The notes: generated by a model not told the origin, from the letters alone. A DNA stretch of 64,000 bases from Azolla caroliniana (GCA_043228905.1 JBHGNT010000012.1:20460001-20524000), one strand, 5' to 3'. Shown: positions 22,196 through 36,074, counted from the stretch's first letter. Numbers and translations are program-made.

Positions 22196-24200
22196 AATAT
22201 ATTTCATTGATGGGATGGTTGTACAAAGTGTTTGCAAATATATTATCCAACTGACTTAAAAAGTTCTTACCTCAACTTATTCATCCATCTCAATATGGTT
22301 TTATTACAGGTAGAAATATATTGCATAATATTTTGAATGTTCAAATGGCTACCGATTATGCTCGACATACACATCAAGAAATGGTTATGGTGCAATTAGA
22401 TTTGGAAAAATCATATGATCATGTTAATTGGTCTTTCCTCTCAGGTGTGATGTATAATATGGGGTTTGGTCCTTGTATGTGTCGACTTATCTTTTTGCTA
22501 GGGCAAAATGCAACCTCCCATGTGATGCTTAATGGCAGAGTCACTCCGAAAGTGTTTCTTACTAGATCCGTGCAGCAAGGATGTCCACTAAGCCCATTGT
22601 TATTTGCTATTGTTACACATCCTTTGTTAGTAATGTTGTCAAATCTTGCGGCTAGTGGTGATATTATGGGTTTGCATCTTCCTTCTGGTGGACAAATGGT
22701 GGCACAAGAATTGGTTGATGATTCTTTTATGTTTTTACAAGCCTCAAAAGAAAATCTTAAAAGGAGTATGCAAGTTTAGGATCAATTTGCTTTGGCTTTA
22801 GGGTTGTATATAAATTGGAGGAAGTCTCACATTGTGCGGAGAGTGATTTGGAAGGTTTGGGATGGTGAGGGTCAGTGATTACACGAGGTTCAATTTATCA
22901 ACATTATCCATTGGGCATTGATGTTACAAATGTTCAATTGATTGATTGGATTGGTAGTAAATTGAGGGACAAATTTATGTATTGAAAGTCTCAATTATGG
23001 CCCTTTCATGTATGACTCAAAGTGTTGTAATGTATCTTGATACCCATGTTATTATGTTATTATATTTTTTGCCTTTACTTCCTTGGACTAAGAAGGCATT
23101 ACAAAACATGTTACAACCTATTCGGTTCATGTTGTGGCGAAAGGAAGAAATGATGGAGTTACATGGATTTCATGGGACCATTTGGCTACGCCTAAAAGGT
23201 TAGGTGGTGCAACAATATTTGATTTGGAACGACATTTGTTGGCTCATAGATTTGCATTATTACGAGATATATGTCAACAAGATCAACCATGGATATCTAT
23301 GATGCAATGTTTTATTGAGCATGAAGGATTGGTGCATGGGAAAACAAAGATTCAAGCATCATGGTGGTCACTACTCAATGGAAGTATTCCTCTAAAGATT
23401 CGACATTCCGTATGTGGACAACATTTGGTAAGATCGTGGCAAGATGCATTATCTCTTTTTGAATGGGGACCATCAAGTGATCGAGAATATTGTAATTCAT
23501 TACAAAATGAATTGCTTGTTTCTTCTCGAGTGTTGCTTTGGCATGGGAAAGAGAAGTTGAGATCTCAATTCAATCGTTTATTTCGATGATTAGGGATTGT
23601 ACATTTGGAAGATGTGGTTGATAATGAATCTCAAAGGTTGTCGGATTTTAAAGATGCCAAGAGATGGTTATGTATTCCCCCAAATTATGGATTTATTTGG
23701 GAGAAATTACATGATATACCATTGTTGCAAGGATCTTTGCCATTGAAAACCAAATTTGCACCTTGGGTAGATTGGCGGTTACAAGATGGTACACGCTTGT
23801 TACAGGTCACTACAAATATATTGTATCATCATGCGATGGCATCATTATCTTGGATATCTCCTAAAGCAACGAAGTTGTGGAATGTATATAAGACAAATGC
23901 AAGGTGGTGGAAAATATTACAACGTGGTTGGCATTCCCATCTACCATTTTGTGCAAAGGTATTCATATGGAGAGACATGATTGGTGGGCGCCCATTAGGT
24001 TCGGCCTTAAAAGAGACGAGGACTAGGGTCTGGCGCTTGTTTTTCTTTTGCACCGTTCCATTGGAGGATAGTACACATAGGTTCATTAAATGTCCGATAT
24101 AACTAGCGTGTACCATTTGGAAGTACTTATCGGACATTTGGTAAGTTCTGACCCGTTGTTGTTTGAGACCTCAACGATGGGTTTCAAAATGGATGAAATG
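22196..24200 (+). mobile_element. 5'-truncated LINE with RT and zinc-binding region, degenerate
   Basis: It begins inside RT (KVFANILSN-stop-LKKFLPQLIHPSQYGF). It continues with VMVQLDLEKSYDHVNW, VQQGCPLSPLLFAI and the catalytic region LVDDSFMFLQA, where Leu-Val-Asp-Asp stands for the usual F/Y-A-D-D. After a frame-broken stretch (22780-23130) come WISWDHLATPKRLGGATIFD and an RT-zinc-binding-type C-terminus (KVFIWRDMIGGRPLGSALKE, DSTHRFIKCPI). Stops at 22252-22254, 22777-22779, 23587-23589 and 24100-24102, plus frameshifts, make it inactive. No poly(A) tail or target duplication was identified. Confidence 0.85.
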
Positions 24201-24545
24201 ATGAGATGGGAGATATAATTGATATAATTGTGTGCTTTTACCAAAAAGAGAAGAAGAAGAAAGTTGAGTATTAGTAAGTAAAATTCGTGTTCGTTTAGCA
24301 TAACATTCGTTTTCCTACGTTGGAAAACGAATGCGAATGGTTTTCAAACATTCTTGTGTTTTTGGTTTTGTTTTTCCCCATTTTTTTAAATGTTTTTTTT
24401 TTCTCCATTTTTTAGGTTTATTTACCTCATAATAAATAGTTAATCCAAAAGTATGGTATTTATCATTCTTGGAGGGTGTTTTTTCGTACGCGAATGATTT
24501 AATCATTCGGGAATGCGAATGCACGTATGATTCATACTATGGAAG

Positions 24546-24548
<3 letters not shown>

Positions 24549-24582
<34 letters not shown>

Positions 24583-24600
24583 GAGAGAAACAGAGAGACG
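24549..24600. repeat. (GA)n tract in the probable 5' UTR of the CCCH gene
   Basis: A run of GA dinucleotides, then GAGAAACA repeats, ends about 50 bp before the ATG at 24652. GA-rich leaders are common in plant genes; no function can be assigned from sequence. Confidence 0.8.
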
Positions 24601-24651
24601 CAGAAAAGCAAGAAACGCAGGAGCAGAAACGCAGAAGCAAGAGAAGGCGCC

Positions 24652-25437
24652 ATGGATACCACCGCCGCCGCCGCAGAGGTGGAGGCGTCGTCTTCCATGG
24701 CCCCCCCCTCATCGCAGAGCGCATGGTCTGACGATGACTATGAAGGGAACGACTCCTCTGATCAGGCCAGAGGTCATCAGCATAGCTACCATCACCATCA
24801 CCATCACCAGAGTAATAATCCCCACAACCACCACCACAATCACCATCATCATCATCACCACCACCAAAATCACCATCAGAAGAGAGCGAGAAGCATGTCC
24901 TCAGAGATGGGGGTAGGAGAAAGAGAAAGGGAAATGAGGGAAAGAAGTTCCTCTTCTGTTGTTTTGCCCCCCTTCAGCATGGAGCAGAGCTCTGATGATC
25001 CGTACGAATTCCACCATGGATCCAGGTCTAGCAATAGTGGAATAGGAGGAGGAGGCGGAGGAGGAGGGAATTGCATACAAAAACAGAGCAATAGTAATGG
25101 CATGAAAGGAACCAGTTCTTTCTCAGGAGAGACGACAACGATGACGGTTGCAGAGTCGTCCCCAGCAGTGTGCTCTTCTTCTTCTGCTTCTTCGAAAGGC
25201 AAAGGAACCGGAAGCATATTTTTCAAGACGAAATTGTGTTGTAAATTCCGCGCAGGCACGTGCCCTTACAACTCCAATTGTAATTTCGCTCATGGGATGG
25301 AGGAGCTACGCAAACCACCGCCCGGATGGGAGGAAATGGTGGCTGCCCAAGAGGCCGAACGAGCATCGCGGGGTCAAGGTCAATCCCAAAGTGAATGTCA
25401 AGGTCCAACCCAGGGTCCACCCCAAGGCCAAGGCCAA

Positions 25438-25476
<39 letters not shown>

Positions 25477-28400
25477 GAACCAACGGGCTCTGATAATGCA
25501 AGGTTCCACAAGACCCCCCGCCCTTGCCGCAAGTTTTATACAGAAGAAGGATGTCCTTATGGCGATAGGTGCATCTTCTTGCATGACGATCAAGGCTCTC
25601 AAGTCCGAGTGCTTAGAGAGAGCAATGCGATCAGTCTCGGCCCCAGTATGGTTGGTCCTCCATCTAACGGTTTGGCTAATGTAAGTGGTGGTGGTAATGG
25701 TGGTGGTCTTAATGAGCGCCCCTCAAATTGGAAAACTCGAGTTTGCAATAAATGGGAGACGACTGGACATTGCCCTTTCGGTCAGAAATGCCACTTTGTT
25801 CATGGCTCTTCAGGTTCCATTTTACTTGATTTCATTTTGGTATATGTTCCTTTTTGGATGCCTAGTGAAATTTGATGCTGGTTGATTTTCGAAAGTACCA
25901 CTCTGTTCATATAACATTCCGTGCTTTAGTAAGCGGTCTTTCTTTTTTGGTCACATTCTCTTCCTTTTGTTCGAAAATGCCAGTTTCTGCATACATTACT
26001 TGATTTAATAAGTAGACATTTCTTTTTTGGTCAAAGTGCCATTACTTCATTTTGATTTTATTCGCCATATGTGTTACTTTTCAGTTGTGGCGGTCAAATA
26101 AACTTGATGTTGCTTGATTTGCATTGTCCTGTTAAGTGTCACTTCGTTCATGTTACTATAGCTATGTACTCCATTAGTTGATTTTATTTCAATCAGTGTT
26201 TGGGATTTTTTTCGTTATTAATCACCAAATTTTCTTTGTGTTTTTGTTGTATTTTGTCCCCTTTGTACATGTCAAGGTCAAAAACTTGACTGGAAGTTTC
26301 TTGGATAGGGATTGTCTGACACAGCCATTCCTTTCAAATTTTCAATGCTTCATTTGGTTTCCTTGTAAATGTAATATTTCTTGATGTTATAAGTGGACAC
26401 TGCCTGTTCACTTCAAAGTGCGATTTAGTAACGCTCTCTTCTATTTATTATGTTATTTGAGTTTATTTCTATATATTCTCCTTTTGGCTGCCCAGGAAAT
26501 TTAATGTTCTTTAATTTATTAAGTGAGCCAAACAGAAGCATCATGAAAGTGAAGTGTGTAATGTGGTGTTTGGAAAATGATGAAAGGATTCCAGAGACAT
26601 AAGAATGTTGGGTTGGAATTGCTCGTTACTATTATCGTATCTTTACCTTTGGGGTTCGGTATGAGGATATGGATCCTGATTATTTACAGCAGGGACATGA
26701 ACATTGTCTGTAATTGCAGTCAATCCCCATAGTATATTGTCATCATGCAAAGGTCTTGTCCGATACAACATCAATCATTAGGTTTTTGGATTAGTTATTC
26801 AAGAATCCCTATGATATCTAAAAAGAATGACACGAATGGGTGGATCTCTATGATGCTATATGAAAATAATGCATATGCATGGCAACGTAAAGATGTCTAC
26901 GCATTACTGAAGTTGAGATACATAATGTCATGCATCAGTGGAGTTGCTGTTGCCAGCCTATCTTAAGACCAATAGTAATGACAGGCAATTAATTAAAAGA
27001 TTAAAGAAAGAATGGATTAAACATGCTTGAACGTACCAGCCACCCCCAAGAAATGGATAAGAGACAAATACTAAACTGCATTGGCATCCCATACCTCCTC
27101 ATATGACCTTGTATTATATTTTGGAGTTCCAACAAACCGCGGTTCCAAAATATGAGAGCTTTACCTTACTAATATAGCCTTTGCAACTTCTCTGAGTTGC
27201 TTTGTCAATGGTGGTAGATAGTCTTCTTTATATAGCTGAACTTCTGGGGCTCCTCGACCACCACGTGTCCCAAGTTTTTGTGAGTCATCTAAATTGCTAG
27301 GATAATGGGTTTTTTACTTATCCTACACTTATATCCATTATAATTGGCTTTTAACTTTGGTCCTTAGGGCTACACCCGTAATAGGGCATGAATGCAGTAT
27401 GGCTGTCAGGTTCAAGGATTTGTGAGCTGGGTTCCGGCTCAGTGGATCTCTTATGGCTAGCAAGCAGCACCCTCCTTGGTGAATTGGTCTTTTGTAGACT
27501 ATATTTCCTGCAATCTCTGTCCATCTTAAGAGCTTCTACGAGGTTATACTGGGTTGGGTAATGGACATCAGAAAGAAGTTAGTGATCTCTGACTCTTTCC
27601 TTCCCCTTCCCCTGCGTTGCAGAAGATGACTCAATGAATGAACTCTCTGCCTCTGAAGCTCTTGTAGAACCTGCCCAATCTGATGTGGTTAAACTCACTT
27701 CATAACCTGGCAGAGTGGAGAGTATAGGATGTACTCTTTGATGCAATTGTTTGCTTAGATCTTGTGATTGATCTCCTCTTTCTTTTACCTTCTTGCAGAA
27801 CCCAGATATCCTGTCTGCTTTTGACATATAAGCAGCCTGGCCCTCTCTGCATCAATCTCTAGTGTTTGTGAGGATAGTTGGAACTTAGCTAACCTCTAAT
27901 CGTACATTGAAAATTATACACATTCGTGTATCTCGGTTTATGTATGAATCCATGTAGGGAGATGCTCATGCCTCATTGATGGATGTATAATTTAGTTTCT
28001 GTGACTATGGGATTGCCAAAGGTATGGTAATCAGGTAGGGCTCTGAAACTGCCAATTGTTCTCGGCACTTTCAATAGCATGGCCGTCTATCTAGCCTGAT
28101 CATTTATCCCATATTCTTGGGTGCAGCCTGAATGATAAAGAACTGCCTACCTAGATAGATGCATGGATCAACCACCTTGATCTGATTTTGGTTAAGGTTG
28201 AAGAGAACATGCTGTCTAACTTGTGTGCAATGTATAGAGCACAATCCTGAAACAAGGATGGTGGGAAATGGGTGAAACAGAGTTCCTCGGGATGGGAAAG
28301 TTAGAAACATAGGGTAGCATTGTATAACATGTGTAAATGTGTTTCAGTAATCAATTTATTAAACTATGACATAATTAACGAGTTTCAACATATTGAAAAA

Positions 28401-31162
28401 CATTTTGACGATTGTGGATAGCCAGAAATAGATGGATAAAATTTCAAGTGTCAATTGTTAGAGTCAGTGTTAGTAGGAGTAAAGGAGGAGAGATCAACAT
28501 CTGGAAGGAGAAAGTAACAAATGAGAAGAAAAGAAATATTGCAATGATGGGGAAGGTTCAATGATATGGTTGCAAGTAGATGGATGACAAAGAAAAGATG
28601 AAGTTAAAACTCAAGGAAGGGAAATGGAAAGAAAGATGTATGCATGTCTTTTAATAGGTCAAAATGGCCAATGAGACTGTATAAGAAATTATATTTTAAA
28701 CTGTATCTCATCTTTGAGAATTAGAAACTAAAATAAATATAAGAATTTCATTAAAATAGCCTAAGGATCATATCTTCTGGTTAGCTAAACGCTTAACATT
28801 GATCTTAGATGAATTGGTGCTTCTGCCTCTGAAAGATATACTGTATGGGCTTATCCAAAATAGAGAGGTCTCTGAAGTGAGGGAAGAACCTTCGGTGTTG
28901 GTTTGAGTGCCTTCAATTTGTCAATAACAAGGGTGAATGGGCACATGCACGACAATTTGCCTTTGCTTGATCTATCATAACCTCTTATAAATGCTATGAT
29001 GGAGATGCTATTTGTGTTTGTGTAGCCTTTGAGTCCCTTGTCTGAGGAGGGATGATGGCTCTAAAGAAGGTTATAATGGTTCATCACCTTGTAGATTGAA
29101 CCAGAGCTTTGTTCAAAGAGGCAGCGGTATCTCCATTTCATTTCTTAATAAACAGCACATGGCAAACATAGTGCTCCACTAATTCCACATACACTGATTG
29201 GATGATTGACAGATCTCTTCTTCCATGACTTTGTGTGCATGTTTGCATCACTCAAACTCAAACTGATGCGAAGATTTCGTTAGCTGCCCTGCCTTGCCAC
29301 TCCAAAGAGCGTATGAGAGAGATGTGTTTATATGAGAGGGCCTGATGATAAATCCATCTAGTGACAAGTGTTGAAATAGGCCTTTATAGTGGTCCATCTT
29401 CCTATCAAGAGTCGTTCGTGGATTTGATCCACGTTTTCTCATTATCCAATTCAATGATATAAGTGTGGTATGGTTCTTACTCATTGCATCAATTTAGACC
29501 ATATTTGTTGACTCTATTCTTTTCCACCTTTGGTGATGATCATATATACACCATTCAAGTTATACTTGAAGGGGTGGAGTGCATTTATGCTATCTGATTG
29601 GAGCCTGTCCTGGGTTATAGCATACCAACAATGATTATCTCCATCTTCTGCCAGCTATATTGATGATTTAATTGCCAATATCGAGTACATTTGCCTTAGA
29701 TGAGGCAAATGATATATTATGATGAAGATAATGATTGTAGCATATATTGTGTTTTATGTATCGTCTATGTGATTAACTCATGGTGTCATCCAGATACTAA
29801 TGTGTTTTTGGGTCTTTATTTTCGTTTTAAAAAGCTTATCTGTTTCTGGAGTTTTTGAATGTTGTTTTCCCTATTTTCTATCTGATCAAGGTCACATTTA
29901 CTTTTAAATACGTTATCTCACCACTAAGAGTTTTCAATCTATTGCATCAATAGATTGAAACACCAATATAAGCGAAAGCACATTACCCAAACTGTATAGA
30001 AAAAAATCCTGAGTACACAGATAAATAAAAACATGAGATGTATCTGTTTTTGAGATGAGAGATAGTGCAGCACAGGCAGGGCAGGGTCTTGTTGCATTTT
30101 AAAAGCTATCTCTGTTAATTCCATTCTAGAATAATGACTGAATCGATGCCTTTGATGAGTAATTCTGAAGGATGAAGAATTTTAGAGTACAAAAATATTC
30201 GGTCCCAGATTCTCCCTTTGCTACCCTTACTTTCCATTTGCGAGTAAGAGTAAAGAAAAAGAAGAAGATTCTGTCCAATCTAATGTGGAAATCAAGAAAT
30301 AAAGATTCATTCCAATCCGATGTGGATATCAAGAGATAAAGATCTAGAACAACGTAAAGGATCCCCGAATTCCAATCTTGAAAATGCCATTTAGCCATTG
30401 ACAAAATTTCCTGAATGTTTTTTGCCACAAGACCTACTCACTGTACAGAAGGTTCAGCCTGTTATATTATTTCTTCAATTAAAGACACTGGCCGTTGCTA
30501 CTCCACCTGCAAAAAATTCTTTTGTCTGAGCAATAGTCTTGTGGATTAGGAGGAGATAGAGATACACCTTTTCAGTTACGCTTTAGGATTATAAAGACTG
30601 ATATGCATCTAATTAACAAATGAGAAGGAATTGTTTCTAGTAAAGTAAGCTTTATGTTTCTTGAAAGGGAAATATGCTAAAAATATAGGAAATTAGATCT
30701 AAATAAAAAAAGTATGCATAATTAGTTGATACTCTGCCCAAAAAGGGGGAAATAAGGGGAAAGAAGGTACACTTAAAAATTAGAATGTAATCATTTTGGG
30801 CCAAAAAAAGTCACCAGAAAAATTGTGCGAAATATTTGATAGATACAAGTAATTCTTGAAACAGTGAGGTAAAATGACTTACTGTATAACTAGTCACAAA
30901 TGGTTTCCTTGGGGCAATACTTTCTCCATGCTTACTGAAATGACTCTGTCATGTTTTTGTTATGGTCCCAGAATCCTACAATTCTGGTTCGGTTTTGAAG
31001 AATGGGAGCGCCATCCCCACGAGCGTGGTGCAATCTCAAAAGCAAGGGCAAAAGTCTCAGGTGAAGTGGAAGGGTCCTACTGATATGATTTCGACAATCT
31101 ATGGGGATTGGATTGAAGAAGATGAGTGGGAAATTCCACCTTTGAATGTTGTAGCTGGATAA
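24652..31162 (+). CDS. Plant CCCH-type zinc-finger protein (three fingers), two exons 24652-25813 and 30972-31162
   Basis: Spliced product of 450 aa resembling Arabidopsis C3H39 and rice C3H12/C3H56, likely an RNA-binding regulator. Fingers: C-x7-C-x5-C-x3-H at about 196-214 (CCKFRAGTCPYNSNCNFAH), C-x8-C-x5-C-x3-H at 292-310 (CRKFYTEEGCPYGDRCIFLH) and 365-383 (CNKWETTGHCPFGQKCHFVH). The N-terminus has His runs (about 46-75), a Gly run and Ser-rich stretches. A Gly-Gln repeat lies between fingers 1 and 2. Donor TCTTCAG/GT at 25813/25814 is phase 1. Acceptor TCCCAG at 30971 restores the frame (G + AA). Exon 2 carries the family's C-terminal KWKGPTDMISTIYGDWIEE signature. ATG 24652 follows a GA-rich leader and starts the family-like MDTTAAAA; an upstream in-frame ATG at 24469 lies in non-conserved sequence. 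No lesions seen. Confidence 0.88.
25814..30971 (+). other. Long intron of the CCCH zinc-finger gene (about 5.2 kb)
   Basis: It begins GTTCCATTTT and ends ATGGTCCCAG, phase 1. I see no recognisable transposon domain or other gene inside; short frames such as the minus-strand one at 27579-27827 have no support. I cannot exclude a small additional exon that preserves phase. Confidence 0.75.
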
Positions 31163-33146
31163 AAACCATCTTCTCTTCTCTTTTTTTTTAATGACAGCTG
31201 ATAGATAGGTATAGATTAGGGTTCCTTGTCATGAGATGCCAGCATCATACGAGAATTGAGTTAAGAGGAATTTGTCGAAAATAGTCTTGTTTTTTAAAAC
31301 TGTCTATTATCCAATTATGAGATAATAATGCCTCTAGCTTCCTCTTTTGATTAATATCAACACTCATTGTTTCAATTGGATGAATGAGTATACAAAAATG
31401 GGGGGCAGGGTACCCAAGTGATATTGTCTTGAATAGTAAAGTTTGGTTCAAAAATGGAACCAATTCTGTAGGCTAACAAGTATTTAAGCAGTTCATATAT
31501 ATGTATACATATATAGTTGTTTTCTTTGATAGGCTAGAGTCAGACACCATGTGGTGGCTTGCTAATCAATCACGAGAAAACATGAATCATGTAGTGAATC
31601 ATAACGTTCAGATTGTAACAGGGAAATCATGAATGGCATCAACATGTATGATAAACAAAATCAGGAATCGTTTGTGCCAGAAGAACAGGCGTATCATTAC
31701 CATCCATCTTTAGAAACCTCATCATTAGAATTGTAGTTGATTTATTAGAATTATAGTTAGTTTTGTACTTAATAGTATTTTCAGCATCGACATCTATTGT
31801 CTCGAAAACATTATCATTGTTGTCAAATTTTTGATGCTTGTTATCACCAGCAGTGCCATCAATGTTGTTGTGTCAGTTATGCAATGAATGTGTGTTTGAC
31901 ATCTTCATCAGACATTGTATAAAGAAAACGTGAACTATCTACAATGTGTCTTCATTTTATGCTAAAGAAACACCTTTGCAAGGAATGGAAGATGAGATTG
32001 CCATCCTGCATTTAAAACTCAAAGCCACCATATTACAAATCTTGTAATGTGGCATGTATTTGAGTCCTTTAGTAACGAAGCTCCACCTTCAATTGACTAA
32101 TGGTCATACACCAATTGTGTGCATTACAAATATCAAGTTTGTATTATCAAATGACCAATCTTTCCGTGGTTGTTCCTCTACCATTAACTCTAGTGTTGGG
32201 CCAAATAGAGTAGGCAATGCCAATATTGATTGCTAAATATAACCACATCCCATATTTATATGAAAACCTAGTTGTTTCTATCTAAAAGATTGCTACTCTT
32301 GTGTGACTCTAAAGTAGGATTGTCCACAATTATCAGCCTAATCCTTGCCATTCGATTGAACTTTGACTTGCCATTAAAGCTAGTGTCTTGAGGAGAGCTT
32401 ACCTCTCCTAATGAAGAAATTTTCCTATCTTTTTTGCTCTTGGAGGGTTGCTGGTTGAACAATTTCAAATGTTGTTGCCAAGGGAGCAATAATCTCTCTA
32501 TCTCTTCAAAAAACATAGAATCAGTTTTTTTTTTTCTGATGTAGTTATGGACTTTACTCCACTATTTAATGCCAACCAGGTAGTCAAAAATTATGTAGTC
32601 CATATGTACTATGTCACCTAATAGGGATGACACATTTTTGATGCAAATATTTTTGGGAAAACTCCATTAAATTCTTCTTGCAACATACATAGAAGTTTGG
32701 ACCATTAAAAGGCCTTGAATTTCATCTTGAGGATTTGTAAAAACATTTTTACGATTTAGTGTGTCAAACCCAAACTCTCATAAAGTGTACGCCATACAAG
32801 AGACACCAATCAAATGTTAATGCAATATTTGATGAACATGTCTTTGAGTCAATTGGGTGGCAATCGTTGAGTCACTCTACTTGCCAATCATTTGTGGCAA
32901 AGAAATATTGTCATTTGTGGAAGCTAATTATTTGCCAAAAATAAAAGACATTAAAAAATCTCAAAGCCAATGTAACCAAGAAGCATATCATGTATCTACT
33001 TTCTATATTAACAAACCTTTATGACTTCTTCGTCATGATTGCCAATCTTTACAACCTTTGTGGAAGTTAGACAATATAGGATTTGAGCATTACCGTAAAA
33101 AATGATGTTCCAAACTTAGAGTAACTTAATACATTTCGGTCATATT
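31163..33146. other. Intergenic DNA, nothing recognised
   Basis: 3' flank of the CCCH gene followed by AT-rich sequence with only short unsupported frames. Confidence 0.5.
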
Positions 33147-33500
33147 TTATATTAATTTGAGCCTCATCCAAAGGTCTGAATTGTTGCATGCATCGAGAAC
33201 AGCACAAAATATTACCTCATCTAGAAAGATGCCCTCAATCTCCATCCATTCCAAACAATTTAATGCTTCATGGTAGAGCCTAAAACTAGAGTGGACCAAA
33301 AAACTAAGTTCGAGTGGGAAGGTCTTCAAACACCTCTTGTGGTTTTGTAAGTAAGCCACATTTGTCATACACAACCACCAAAGGATTGACAAGCAAAATG
33401 CCCTTTTTCCTAGCAATACCTCTTTCACATCCTTATTGTACATGTGATTACCATTCTTTATAGATACCAAAAGTGAATGAATTTTCCCCAAAAATTTGCA
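33147..33500 (-). pseudogene. PPR gene fragment (pseudogene)
   Basis: The minus strand encodes LYHEALNCLEWMEIEGI-x-DEVIFCAVLDACNN, a PPR repeat of the usual spacing. Just upstream, in a different frame, lies VVYDKCGLLTKPQEVFEDLP, the preceding repeat. GKIHSLLVSIKNGNH sits further upstream. The frame changes and short length show a decayed fragment, with no flanking PPR repeats. Confidence 0.65.
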
Positions 33501-34879
33501 TCTAAATGTGTCATCCCTCTAAGTGATAAAGTACACATAGACTACAACCTTTTTTGCTACTTCTTGAATTGGCATAATATAGCACAGGAAAATGCATGAA
33601 ATCCATAGCTTCGTTAGAAAAAAAAAGACCAAGATTATGGATTTTTTTGTAGAGGGGGAGAGAGAAGGAAGAAGAGAAAGGCAAAAATTATATTATTGTC
33701 ATTGGAGGTCAAATAATACCAATGAGACAAAAAATATAATGTTTTCATAGTACATGTTCAAGAGATTTACTGATGAATGTTACCATTGAGAGTACACATT
33801 GTGATTGTGAGGGAAATTCGTGCAAGTATTGGGCTGAGTCGAAGATATGTGGGAAATGTATACGATCAAAGGCAAAACATTCTATCAAAGTGTGATACTG
33901 ATATCCCAAACTTGTTTAAGATAGTATGCACATAATTTACTAGTCTCATCACATGTTCCACAATGTCCCCTCTCACATCAAAGTGAGATGAACTAAGTCG
34001 TATCAAAGCAATTGTAGAGAGAGAGAGAGAGAATATGTAATGCATACTCGAGGCCAAAATTGACCTTTTAGACAAACCATTATTACAAAAATGTTCGAAT
34101 TCATGACATTCATACTAAAAAAAACAAAAGTTTTAAGTTGTTAAAAGATCCATGCTCATTATTTGAATGCATTTGGTGGAATGATTTTTAAAATGGCGTA
34201 CAAGCATGAATTGTGAAGGTAATATGTGTGAGAATTTATACTGGTGACTTCATATCCAATGTTGGTAGGTGTGGTGTAATGATGCCATGACACACTTTAA
34301 CAAGTGCATCCAGGTGTCTTAGCAATGTGGTGAGCAATAATTTGGTGATGGTATGGTCCATGTGCCATATATCCTCCATCCTCAAAATTCTTCTGTTGGC
34401 TCTATGGTGACTCTTTGGCATGTTGTTAGTAAGAAGAAATTAGTGGTTTGATAGCTATTGCATACTGTATGCTAATGCAAGGGTTGATTCCCTATGCTTT
34501 TGAAACTCAAGCAATATTTGGCCAATCTTTTTTTTTTAAAGATTTTCTTCAATAGTATTAAGAAAAAAACGCTGAAGGCTACAACTTGGATTTCATTTGG
34601 TGAAACTATTGTAGGTCAACCTCCATTATTTGCCAAATGGCAAAAGTAGCACACTTTTTTATGATGTGGTTGAACATTGTGCAAAATGTTCCTTGCTTTT
34701 GATCTCTCATTCAAATAATTTGTAGAACCTTTGAACTCTAGATATTGAAAGTGCTTGTCCCAGCTTGATCTCTAGTTGATGGGAGGAAAATCTGAGTTGT
34801 CTTATTGCTTTGCTCTTGTCCATGTACTTAGGTCTCTGTATGAATTTATCCTCTCATACAATAATGAATTAATCTATGT
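33501..34879. other. Intergenic AT-rich DNA
   Basis: No supported gene. A short (GA)n run lies at about 34016-34032, followed by GGCCAAAATTGACC, which resembles the 3' ends of the LINE copies at 34880-36750. Confidence 0.45.
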
Positions 34880-35640
34880 TGTAAGCTATCTTTGGGGAAG
34901 TGTCTTAGAATTAGAATTAGAATTTTTTATCATCCATAAAGAGGCCAATTTTGACCTATGGGACCAGAGTATACATGTGTTCTTGATATGTGTCTCCTTC
35001 CTAAGAAGGGGTATTCATAGATTGAAGCACAAAGTCTCTATGTGTGAATAAAGCACACACATATGAGCTCAACTTTCTAGGTGGTGTCTTAAGTATGGCA
35101 CTTAAGTTATCACTACTTCTTAGTATGTCAACATATCTTGAACAAATTGCACTATATGTCGAGCATGTGAAGAGCAAGTGACATTCATCCTCTACCATGC
35201 CTTCATTGCATACTTTACATCTCTTCAAATTCGTTACATTTTGATATCATGATGCAACTTCAATACCTAGCTTGTGAGATCAAGTGCAAAGTAGTGTAAG
35301 GGCTCTACGAGCATTACTACTCATATTGGCAATGAGATAAGGTTGGATATGATCAATAGGCATTCTTGCTTTATATTGAGACCAACATTCAGGATTGACA
35401 TTTGTAATGTAATATTCTAGCTTCGTCCTCTTCGCATCTTCCCACTTCATCCTTAATGATTCCACCAACCTTTCCTCAATCATTACATACTGCAAAACAT
35501 TGCCCGAAAGCTCTAAAAGATCATTCACACCCCATCTTCTAAACCATTTCCTTATGTCAACAACCCAATCAGACGAGAGAATCTTACTTTTATGATTCTT
35601 GGTGTGAGAGAAGGCTTTGGTTTGGTATAGAGTTACCATA
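34880..35640 (-). mobile_element. LINE 3' end, copy 1 (minus strand)
   Basis: The minus-strand frame 35640-35280 carries ILSSDWVVDIRKWFRRWGV, ITNVNPECWSQYKARMP and SSNARRALTLL. The next frame (35228-35001) carries a zinc-binding-like CKVCNEGMVEDECHLLFTC motif, as in the RT-zinc-binding domain at the end of plant LINE ORF2. The 3' part is repeated in copies 2 and 3. Confidence 0.7.
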
Positions 35641-35884
35641 GATCTTGTTGTAATATATTTTTTCTTTCATAATTTGTGAGAGGTGTATAATATGAAAAGG
35701 GTGATAAGTTCTCGATTTTGAGGCCATTGTTATTGGACTTCATCATGTATGAGTACCATTATCGTTCTTCATGTTTTTTTGTCACTATTTTCTTTGATGC
35801 TTTAAATGCCTCATTGTTTAGTATCTGCAAAACATCTCACCTTTGATGCTATGGTTTGGGAAGAAAATGAGAACTCATTGAATA

Positions 35885-36070
35885 GAAGATATATTCTATG
35901 TCGTCCATGAGGAGGCCAAATTTAACCGATAGGATGCGTCTCCTTCCCAAGAAAGGGGGTTATTACTTTGTAGTAAAAATCTTTATGTGAAAATAACACG
36001 CACACATATGTTCTCACCCTTCTTGGCAGGGATTTCAATATCACACTTTAATTATCATGCCAAATAAACA
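35885..36070 (-). mobile_element. LINE 3' end, copy 2 (short, minus strand)
   Basis: Nucleotide similarity to the ends of copies 1 and 3: GTCTCCTTCC with an AAGGGG-type patch, then a T/CATGTG-AATAA-CACAC block, then CACACTTTAATTATCATGCC. Little coding sequence remains. Confidence 0.5.
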
Positions 36071-36074
36071 TATC

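Noticed and set aside
24469-24651. Upstream in-frame ATG of the CCCH gene
   Set aside because: The added residues come from a GA repeat and non-conserved sequence; ATG 24652 starts the family-like N-terminus.
27579-27827. 82-residue minus-strand frame inside the CCCH intron
   Set aside because: Balanced composition but no recognisable domain, splice context or neighbours.
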